Positions 1-4,067 of a DNA stretch of 22,715 nucleotides are shown here, one piece after another. The notes below the pieces were generated by a model. The model had not been told where the DNA came from, did not search any database, and saw only the letters and a list, made by a program, of their open reading frames with translations. This stretch comes from a virus, in IMG/VR virus record IMGVR_UViG_3300044729_002026, positions 1 to 22,715 of that record, one strand, 5' to 3'. Every line of letters starts with the position of its first letter. Position 1 is the stretch's first letter. Both the position numbers and the translations under genes were made by a program.

Positions 1-317
1 AGCGCCTCACTAAAGCGATAGACGCTGCCGTAGCCGTGGTCGAACGCCAGCTCGCCAAGCGTCTTGTCGCCGATATCACGGTCAGCGGCAGGCAGCGTCG
101 GCGCGGTGCCGGGCGGCCGGGGCGGGTGGTTGGTGCGGCGCGGCGGGGCGTCGGCCTCCTCCATCGCGCGCTGCGCGGCCCGCGCTTGCACCTGCGCCTG
201 TTGCGACTGGCGCATCTGCAAGAGCAGCTTCTCGGTGACCTGCACAGGCGCGCGGCGCCCGTCGCCATACTGCCAGTAGAAGCGGCGGTTGTGGATGACG
301 GCATGGCGGTTGGTCAT
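1..317 (-). CDS. Hypothetical phage protein, C-terminus beyond the window (partial)
   Basis: Leftward reading frame that starts at ATG 317-315 and stays open for at least 105 codons to the window edge, so the end is missing. A Shine-Dalgarno-like AAGGGG lies 8 bases before the start. The visible protein begins MTNRHAVIHNRRFYWQYGDG. A Gln/Ala/Arg-rich stretch follows (about residues 25-50), then a Pro/Arg linker (about 52-70), then a more ordered part (DIGDKTLGELAFDHGYGSVY). Its start lies 13 bases after the stop of the 54-residue gene, so both probably share the promoter near 543-571. I do not recognise the family. The helix-linker pattern would suit a small accessory protein, but that is a guess. 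Confidence 0.7.
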   Translation of the reverse strand, partial: MTNRHAVIHNRRFYWQYGDGRRAPVQVTEKLLLQMRQSQQAQVQARAAQRAMEEADAPPRRTNHPPRPPGTAPTLPAADRDIGDKTLGELAFDHGYGSVYRFSEA

Positions 318-329
318 GGTGCGTACCCC

Positions 330-494
330 TTAGATCAAGTCGGCGACGGTTGCGCCGTCGAACCACAGGTTATTGATGGCGTCAGCGGCGCCCTTGACCT
401 GCTCGCCGTCCGCAATGCGGGCGGCAAGCGCCTCGTTCAGCGTGGCGAGCTCATCGGTGGTATACACATAGTCGGTGTTGTCGTGCGTGAACAT
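330..494 (-). CDS. Small acidic hypothetical protein, 54 aa
   Basis: Leftward frame of 54 codons, ATG at 494, stop TAA at 332-330. The leader carries GGAG 8 bases before the start (GGAGACCGACCAATG), the same leader as the 44-residue gene at 1937. The product (MFTHDNTDYVYTTDELATLN...) is acidic and mostly helical in appearance, with no Cys and no membrane segment. It is the first gene after promoter cassette copy 1 and lies 12 bases before the partial gene at 317. Promoter, leader and good codon structure support a real gene. The family is not recognised. Small acidic early phage proteins often inhibit host enzymes, but nothing here shows that directly. Confidence 0.7.
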   Translation of the reverse strand: MFTHDNTDYVYTTDELATLNEALAARIADGEQVKGAADAINNLWFDGATVADLI

Positions 495-513
495 TGGTCG
501 GTCTCCAGACTGT

Positions 514-571
514 GGGGCAGAGCCCCGGTTGGTGATGCGCTATGCTTAGGGCCTGTGGCCCTTGCTGTCAA
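514..571 (-). promoter_or_regulatory. Early promoter cassette, copy 1
   Basis: Leftward promoter: -35 TTGACA (571-566), a 17-base gap, -10 TAAGCA (548-543). The gap contains the palindrome GGGCC-N3-GGCCC (549-561). Downstream, in the presumed mRNA leader, lies GGGGC-N3-GCCCC (514-526), followed by the GGAG ribosome site of the 54-residue gene. Distance from -35 to the start codon is 77 bases, against 76 in copies 2 and 3. The -10 is the weakest of the three closely matching copies. Confidence 0.7.
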
Positions 572-594
572 CTGCTGTTTTGCGCGGAGCCTGC

Positions 595-963
595 TTAGAA
601 GAAGCGCAGGACGTGCAGTTCCTTCGCGTGGTCGTACCGCTTCGAAATGGCGCTCTTGTTGCCCCACGTTGAGGAGCAGAAGGCCGCGACGTTGCTCTGA
701 AGGACGCCAACGTCGAAGTCGCCGTACGGGATCTTGGCCACACCGTACGGCTCCAGATTGCCGACGTAGGGGATGAAGTGCGCGCGCAGTACGCCGGGCG
801 GGTAGAGGCCCGGGCCCTTGCGCTTCGACTTGGGCGGCGGAGCCAACTCCAGCGTGCCGTACGTCTCGCCGTTGTACACGACGGCGTACTGTGCGCCGAC
901 AGCGTCGAGCATGCGCAGGGTGCGCTCGAAGGCTATGTCTTGGATGGTCTGTGTGGTCGTCAT
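595..963 (-). CDS. Hypothetical protein, 122 aa
   Basis: Leftward frame of 122 codons, ATG at 963, stop TAA at 597-595. GGAG lies 8 bases before the start. The gene has its own promoter (cassette copy 2). The sequence has a helical N-terminus (IQDIAFERTLRMLDAVGAQY), a beta-like middle, a Lys/Pro stretch (about residues 42-55, PPPKSKRKGPGLYPPG) and an aromatic-rich C-terminal part. The N-terminus of about 40 residues looks like a small DNA-mimic or regulator fold, but no motif settles this. I see no catalytic signature, signal peptide or membrane helix. It is probably an orphan early phage protein. It appears to be the only gene of its transcription unit unless transcription reads on into the genes at 494 and 317. 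Confidence 0.8.
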   Translation of the reverse strand: MTTTQTIQDIAFERTLRMLDAVGAQYAVVYNGETYGTLELAPPPKSKRKGPGLYPPGVLRAHFIPYVGNLEPYGVAKIPYGDFDVGVLQSNVAAFCSSTWGNKSAISKRYDHAKELHVLRFF

Positions 964-982
964 TGTCTGTGCTCCAGTTGGT

Positions 983-1039
983 GGGGCGGTGCCCCGTTGC
1001 TGAGGTGTGTAGACTAGGGCCGGCGGCCCATGCTGTCAA
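983..1039 (-). promoter_or_regulatory. Early promoter cassette, copy 2
   Basis: Leftward promoter: -35 TTGACA (1039-1034), 17-base gap, -10 TAGTCT (1016-1011). The gap holds GGGCC-N3-GGCCC (1017-1029); the leader holds GGGGC-N3-GCCCC (983-995). The -35 contains the TGA stop codon of the upstream PP-loop gene (1038-1036), so promoter and coding sequence overlap. It drives the 122-residue gene starting at 963. Confidence 0.75.
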
Positions 1040-1806
1040 GCGCCGCAAAAGCCACTATCGCAGTCAGGCTCGTCCTCAACTGCCGGGGAATACTTGCCGC
1101 GCTCTGAGTTCGCCCAACGCATGACCTCGCGGACACCCTCCGCTCCGGCGTAACCCTTTGGGCGAAACATGTGGCGCCCTATCTCGCGTTCAAGCTGCTC
1201 GATCTGATCGACTCGCTCGGGCGAGACGTTGCGCAGATCGGCGCGGCTGCTGAAGATGCAGGGGCTGCACTCAAGCGAGCGGTGCGGCAACAACTCGAAC
1301 GGCGTGCGCGCCACAAGCGCGTCGCGGTCGGCGTCAGAGAACTCTGCGAGCGGCGACCACAGCGGCCGCCCTCCGTGGCTGGCGCTCACCGGTGTGAAGA
1401 CCGGCGTGCCGGCACGGCGCAGGCTTTCCGCCCGGCGCACACCGTTGACCGCCGTCGCGAGGTGATCGGGATCGTGTTGCTCTAGCCAGCGCTTAGCCGG
1501 CTCGATCTTAAGCTCGCCGGTGCAAAACTGCATGTTGCCCCGTGGGAACGTCTTGCGGCGACGCGCCAAGTCGGCAAAGCCGACTGACTGCGTGCGGTGG
1601 ATCTCAAAGCCCAAAGACGCGGCCCACTGTTCAGCCTGTTCGACGCGCGCCAGCCAAGAAGGATCTGCCCAGCCAGTGTCGCTAAACAAGGCAACGCAGC
1701 GACGTTGCCGGGGCAAATTGTATTCGTGCAGCAATTGGGCCGCCGCAACGCTGTCGTTGCCCCAAGAAGTGAAAAGCGTGAAGGCGATAGGTTTTTGGTT
1801 AGTCAC
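1036..1806 (-). CDS. PP-loop protein of the PAPS reductase / DndC-like family, 256 aa
   Basis: The start is GTG at 1806, overlapping the stop of the 44-residue gene as GTGA, which suggests coupled translation. The product has the layout of the phosphoadenosine-phosphosulfate reductase family, PP-loop enzymes that bind and activate an adenylated or ATP substrate. Visible features are a PP-loop at residues 14-19 (SWGNDS, where SGGKDS-like is usual), SDTGW at 42-46, QFCTGELKIEP at 93-103, NGVRRAESLRR at 121-131 and WSPL at 150-153. Two Cys pairs (C180/C183, C249/C254) near the C-terminus could hold zinc or an Fe-S cluster. Known relatives reduce sulfate, modify tRNA or take part in DNA phosphorothioation; which applies here cannot be told. 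The second Gly of the loop is Trp, so activity may differ. No Dnd or sulfur-transfer partner is visible nearby. Confidence 0.8.
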   Translation of the reverse strand: MTNQKPIAFTLFTSWGNDSVAAAQLLHEYNLPRQRRCVALFSDTGWADPSWLARVEQAEQWAASLGFEIHRTQSVGFADLARRRKTFPRGNMQFCTGELKIEPAKRWLEQHDPDHLATAVNGVRRAESLRRAGTPVFTPVSASHGGRPLWSPLAEFSDADRDALVARTPFELLPHRSLECSPCIFSSRADLRNVSPERVDQIEQLEREIGRHMFRPKGYAGAEGVREVMRWANSERGKYSPAVEDEPDCDSGFCGA

Positions 1807-1937
1807 AGGCTCGCTCCCAGCAAAGCAACGATCAGAGTCTGTTCGCGAGCGGTGCGTTTGGCAACAGGCTTCGCGATGGCACGAGCAGCTTGAGCGGCAG
1901 TGAAACCGTGGTTGGCGAGGATAACGGTGTCAGTCAT
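1803..1937 (-). CDS. Small basic protein overlapping the PP-loop gene, 44 aa
   Basis: Leftward frame of 44 codons, ATG at 1937, stop TGA at 1805-1803. The stop overlaps the GTG start of the PP-loop gene by four bases, the usual mark of translational coupling. The leader GGAGACCGACCAATG is identical to that of the 54-residue gene. The protein begins MTDTVILANHGFTAAQAARA and is Ala/Arg/Lys-rich, with a possible short helix-turn-helix-like run (FTAAQAARAIAKPVAKRTAR). It is the first gene of the operon driven by promoter cassette copy 3. It may be a leader peptide that sets expression of the PP-loop gene, or a small DNA-binding or partner protein. Confidence 0.65.
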   Translation of the reverse strand: MTDTVILANHGFTAAQAARAIAKPVAKRTAREQTLIVALLGASL

Positions 1938-1956
1938 TGGTCGGTCTCCGTGTCGT

Positions 1957-2013
1957 GGGGCAGCGCCCCGTTGCTGATATGTGTAGACTAGGGCCTGCGG
2001 CCCGTGCTGTCAA
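1957..2013 (-). promoter_or_regulatory. Early promoter cassette, copy 3
   Basis: Leftward promoter: -35 TTGACA (2013-2008), 17-base gap, -10 TAGTCT (1990-1985). The gap is filled by GGGCC-N3-GGCCC (1991-2003), and the leader holds GGGGC-N3-GCCCC (1957-1969). The -35 begins three bases after the stop codon of the 59-residue gene (2019-2017). It drives the 44-residue gene and the PP-loop gene. The arms of both palindromes match copies 1 and 2 exactly, while the three central bases differ. Confidence 0.75.
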
Positions 2014-2016
2014 CAG

Positions 2017-2196
2017 TTATTTCGCAGCGGCGATCACGTCGGTGACCGCCGTCAACAGGCGCAGCGCCTCGTTCGCCTCGGGCTGGCCGTCGTCGCCGTC
2101 GATCACGTCGGCGTAGCGGTCAAGGTAGTCGGCGACCTCCTGCAGCATGGCGAGCATGTCAGCATATCGCGCCCCCGGTGTGTGCTTCGCGCTCAT
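2017..2196 (-). CDS. Small acidic hypothetical protein, 59 aa
   Basis: Leftward frame of 59 codons, ATG at 2196, stop TAA at 2019-2017. A longer upstream extension of the frame exists, but this ATG fits best: it overlaps the stop of the 82-residue gene as TAATG, with GGAG a few bases upstream. The product (MSAKHTPGARYADMLAMLQE...) looks wholly helical, with heptad-like hydrophobic spacing (about residues 12-35, then 42-59), and could form a coiled coil or small bundle. It is the last gene of the operon led by the 58-residue gene. The family is not recognised. Confidence 0.7.
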   Translation of the reverse strand: MSAKHTPGARYADMLAMLQEVADYLDRYADVIDGDDGQPEANEALRLLTAVTDVIAAAK

Positions 2197-2444
2197 TAAA
2201 TCTGCTCCTTTATGGCGACGGCTTCGGCGACAAGCTCGGCCGCGATGGTGTGGATCGCCTTGAGGCGGGTGTAGTGCGCGTCCCGATCGGCCACGCACTG
2301 GTCGTTGTGGGCGTAGTCCCGGCCGTTGGGCGCCACCCGCTGCAGCGCCTTGATGGCGGCCTGCAGGAGGTCGTAGGCCTCGCGGCGCGGCTGGATCAGG
2401 TCGTGCGCGCTGCTGCCGTTGCTGTTGAGGGTGGGGAGGATCAT
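2196..2444 (-). CDS. Hypothetical helical protein, 82 aa
   Basis: Leftward frame of 82 codons, ATG at 2444, stop TAA at 2198-2196. AGGAG lies about 9 bases before the start, just after the end of the 57-residue gene. The protein has a flexible N-terminus (MILPTLNSNGSSAHDLIQPR) and then two long helices separated near residues 38-50 (APNGRDYAHND). It resembles small phage helical-hairpin proteins in general shape only. There is no Cys pair apart from one single Cys, and no membrane segment. Stop and next start overlap (TAATG), so translation is probably coupled to the 59-residue protein. Confidence 0.75.
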   Translation of the reverse strand: MILPTLNSNGSSAHDLIQPRREAYDLLQAAIKALQRVAPNGRDYAHNDQCVADRDAHYTRLKAIHTIAAELVAEAVAIKEQI

Positions 2445-2459
2445 GCTGGTGTGCTCCTC

Positions 2460-2633
2460 TCAAAAGTTCCAAGGGGTGGCGCCCAGCGCCTTGGCGATGT
2501 CGCGCGCCTCGCGCTTGCCAGAGACGCTGAAGGGGGTGCGGCGGTTGACGCGCTCGCCGCCGACGATCTCAACGATGTCGAGCTTGGCGGGGCGGGTCTT
2601 GCTGCCGTTGGTGTATTCTGCGGCGAGGATCAT
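2460..2633 (-). CDS. Small hypothetical protein, 57 aa
   Basis: Leftward frame of 57 codons, ATG at 2633, stop TGA at 2462-2460. A longer in-frame extension to 2798 is possible but overlaps the neighbour heavily. The ATG at 2633 has GGAG 8 bases upstream inside a 15-base leader shared exactly with the 58-residue gene. The product (MILAAEYTNGSKTRPAKLDI...) looks beta-rich first (residues 1-40) and ends in a helix (REARDIAKALGATPW). Tyr, Trp and basic residues suggest nucleic-acid or protein contact, but no family is recognised. Confidence 0.7.
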   Translation of the reverse strand: MILAAEYTNGSKTRPAKLDIVEIVGGERVNRRTPFSVSGKREARDIAKALGATPWNF

Positions 2634-2658
2634 GTCAGTGTCTCCGGTTGGTGTGGTG

Positions 2659-2835
2659 TCAGACGGCGCGCTCGGCAATGGCGTCGAGGATGGCGTCGGC
2701 CCATCCTGCGAAATACCAGCCGGTCTGGTTGGTGTTGGGCAGGACGCCGTAAGCGTGCACCTCACCGTTACGGGCGATGCGGACGCGCTCGGCGTCAACG
2801 TGGGCGATAATGGCGGCGCGGTTGGTCTTGGTCAT
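2659..2835 (-). CDS. Small hypothetical protein, 58 aa, first gene of the leftward block
   Basis: Leftward frame of 58 codons, ATG at 2835, stop at 2661-2659. GGAG sits just before the start inside the shared leader element. The frame can be extended upstream into the repeat-rich intergenic DNA, but that part has low-complexity composition and lacks a ribosome site, so the ATG at 2835 is preferred. The product (MTKTNRAAIIAHVDAERVRI...) has a basic N-terminus, a beta-like centre (NGEVHAYGVLPN) and an aromatic C-terminal helix (WYFAGWADAILDAI). It heads a four-gene operon (58, 57, 82, 59 residues) under promoter copy 4. Function unknown. Confidence 0.7.
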   Translation of the reverse strand: MTKTNRAAIIAHVDAERVRIARNGEVHAYGVLPNTNQTGWYFAGWADAILDAIAERAV

Positions 2836-2868
2836 TGGGTGTCTCCGGTTGGTCGTTGTTGATGCCCC

Positions 2869-2897
2869 CTTGTACGGGCCACAGACCCAACAGTCAA
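2869..2897 (-). promoter_or_regulatory. Early promoter, divergent fourth copy
   Basis: Leftward promoter before the 58-residue gene: -35 TTGACT (2897-2892), 17-base gap, -10 TACAAG (2874-2869). The gap holds an imperfect form of the palindrome (GGGTC-N3-GGCCC, 2888-2876). The second, leader palindrome of copies 1-3 is absent, and the distance to the start codon is shorter (62 against 76-77 bases). It reads as a diverged member of the same cassette. Confidence 0.55.
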
Positions 2898-2959
2898 CAG
2901 CAAAGTTGAGTGCTGCTGCATTAAAATTGTGTAACGAGGGAGGGTCAACACTGCGGTTG

Positions 2960-3205
2960 TCACCACGCACCACCATGCACCGTGGTGCACCGTGGTGCAG
3001 TGGTGCGGCAGGCGCAGCATGCACCACGGTGGGGGGACACCCCTTTAGGGGTGCCCCTCGTGGTGCACCGAGCCGTGGTGGTGGTGTGGTGTAATTTTTG
3101 GCGGTGCGGTGTGCTGACTCGAGACCTCACTGCGACACGCTCGCGCACCGCGGTGCGTCGTGGTGCAGTGGTGCGCGGTGTTGACGGTGCGCGGTGCGGT
3201 GCTGT
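2960..3205. repeat. GGTGC/GCACC iteron-like cluster
   Basis: By eye, about 19 copies of GGTGC or its complement GCACC fall in roughly 240 bases, in both orientations. Tandem 10-base units (CACCGTGGTG) occur near 2978-2999. A 17-base exact direct repeat (CGTGGTGCAGTGGTGCG) is present at 2991-3007 and again at 3159-3175. An inverted CCGTGGTGCA lies at 3019-3028. Spacing near one helical turn suggests a protein-binding array, such as a replication origin or operator set. No DnaA-box-like sequence was seen. Confidence 0.7.
3033..3057. repeat. Inverted repeat with TTTA loop
   Basis: CACCCC-TTTA-GGGGTG (3038-3053), with flanking GGGG and CCCC that can extend the stem across a one-base bulge. No T-run follows on either strand, so it is not a normal intrinsic terminator. 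It lies in the middle of the iteron-like array and may be a cruciform or a binding site. Confidence 0.55.
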
Positions 3206-3210
3206 AGGGT
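3181..3210 (+). promoter_or_regulatory. Candidate rightward promoter of the packaging/head operon
   Basis: TTGACG (3181-3186) lies 18 bases before TAGGGT (3205-3210), or 16 bases before TGTAGG (3203-3208). The gap contains three GGTGC units of the array, so a protein bound to them would cover the promoter. The first gene begins at 3241. The -10 match is weak. Confidence 0.45.
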
Positions 3211-3240
3211 ACAACCGTAGAGTTGATGGGAGCACATCGC

Positions 3241-3540
3241 ATGACGACAGAGACGAAACCGAAGCGCAGCCGCAAGAAGCCGGTGGGTGTCAGTGCGCCG
3301 CCGCCGCCGATCAAGGCGCCCCGGGAGCCCCGCGAGATGGATACTCGCAACGCAGAGCTCGAGCACCGCCGCATGGCTGTGCGCGGCTCGCGTGACCTGC
3401 TGGCGGCGCTGGCCAGATCGGCGTTCAAGCACGGCATCGCCCTGCGCGACATGACGCCAGAGGAGCAGCTGCGCGCCGCCACGGCGGATGGGTGGCAGGG
3501 GCGCGTCATCGGCGCGTCGCGTTGGGCTGGCGGCGCGTAG
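3241..3540 (+). CDS. Hypothetical protein upstream of terminase, 99 aa
   Basis: The start is taken as ATG 3241 because GGGAG lies 8 bases upstream; an in-frame TTG at 3223 would place that ribosome site inside the gene. The protein opens with a Lys/Arg/Pro-rich tail (TETKPKRSRKKPVGV, residues 2-16). A Pro run (about 18-32) and a helical C-terminal part follow (AELEHRRMAVRGSRDLLAAL). The basic tail suggests DNA contact. It lies directly before the small terminase gene, so a role in packaging or its control is possible by position only. I do not recognise the family. Confidence 0.75.
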   Translation: MTTETKPKRSRKKPVGVSAPPPPIKAPREPREMDTRNAELEHRRMAVRGSRDLLAALARSAFKHGIALRDMTPEEQLRAATADGWQGRVIGASRWAGGA

Positions 3541-3562
3541 GGCTGTGTGGTAGGATGTGGGC

Positions 3563-4024
3563 ATGAGCGAAGAGCCTGTGAAGAAGAGCCGCAAGGGCAT
3601 TGGTGGCGCGCCGAGCAAGTATTTGCCGGAGTACTGCGAGCGCGTGATCGAGATGGGCCGCGAGGGCATGTCCATCGTCGAGATGGCGGCTGAGATCGGT
3701 GTGCATCGCGAGACGCTGGAGGAGAAGTGGGTAGAGGCGCAGCCAGAGTTCGCCGCAGCCTTCGCGCGTGCGCGCGAGCTCAGCCAAGCGTGGTGGGAGC
3801 GGCAGGGCCGGCTGGGCTTGACGGCCGACCGCTTCAACGCGCAGCTGTACAGCCGCAGCATGTCGGCGCGCTTCCCGAAGGACTGGCGCGAGACGAAGGA
3901 GCAGCGCATCGCCGGTGCGGACGGCGGCGCGATCAAGACGGAGGCGGTGGGCGCCACGCCCGACGCCATGCGCGAGCTGACCGAGGCGCTGCTGAAGCAG
4001 GCGGCCGACAAGGCGAAGGGCTGA
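3563..4024 (+). CDS. terS: Terminase small subunit (TerS), 153 aa
   Basis: Start ATG 3563 with AGG 8 bases upstream; a GTG two codons earlier is less likely. TerS recognises the packaging site on phage DNA and feeds it to the large subunit. Residues 15-58 (GGAPSKYLPEYCERVIEMG, then MSIVEMAAEIGVHRETLEEK) form a helix-turn-helix like that of other phage TerS proteins. Two helices follow (63-100), the usual oligomerisation region, with a Trp pair and FPKDW at 104-108. The C-terminus (about 134-153, AMRELTEALLKQAADKAKG) is a helix that in relatives contacts TerL. Length and position directly before terL fit. The alternative, a general DNA-binding protein, is less likely. Confidence 0.85.
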   Translation: MSEEPVKKSRKGIGGAPSKYLPEYCERVIEMGREGMSIVEMAAEIGVHRETLEEKWVEAQPEFAAAFARARELSQAWWERQGRLGLTADRFNAQLYSRSMSARFPKDWRETKEQRIAGADGGAIKTEAVGATPDAMRELTEALLKQAADKAKG

Positions 4025-4048
4025 CGCCACTTGCCGAACCGGCGCTCC

Positions 4049-4065
4049 GCCCCTATCCTAGGGGC
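4049..4065 (+). promoter_or_regulatory. Perfect inverted repeat covering the terL ribosome site
   Basis: GCCCCTA (4049-4055), a three-base loop (TCC), then TAGGGGC (4059-4065). The second arm contains AGGGG, the only Shine-Dalgarno-like sequence before the GTG start at 4068. In mRNA the hairpin would hide the ribosome site, which could hold down TerL synthesis. It could equally be a DNA site for TerS. Confidence 0.6.
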
Positions 4066-4067
4066 CA

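Larger units (their letters stand above)
2836..3240. other. 405-base non-coding divergent region
   Basis: The only gene-free stretch longer than 300 bases, lying between the leftward early block and the rightward packaging genes. It holds promoter copy 4 at its left end, a dense array of GGTGC/GCACC units over about 2960-3205, a GC-rich inverted repeat (3033-3057), one short A/T-rich patch near 3091-3099 (TAATTTTTG) and a candidate rightward promoter at its right end. Frames that cross it are low-complexity products of the repeats and lack ribosome sites. Confidence 0.75.

Noticed and set aside
437-1048. Long leftward open frame across two early genes and a promoter
   Set aside because: It runs through the promoter cassette and the 122-residue gene in another frame. 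Composition is Arg/His/Ala-rich, as expected for a shadow of GC-rich coding DNA, and it has no ribosome site.
2906-2935. Rightward promoter TTGAGT with TGTAAC in the divergent region
   Set aside because: The -10 match is poor and no gene follows for 300 bases; the candidate at 3181 fits better.
2960-3205. CRISPR or tRNA gene in the divergent region
   Set aside because: Repeat units are too short and irregular for CRISPR, and no cloverleaf or T-loop pattern was found.
3548-3563. Extended -10 (TG-N-TAGGAT) directly before terS, giving a leaderless mRNA
   Set aside because: The match is weak, no -35 is seen, and TAGGA explains itself as the ribosome site of terS.
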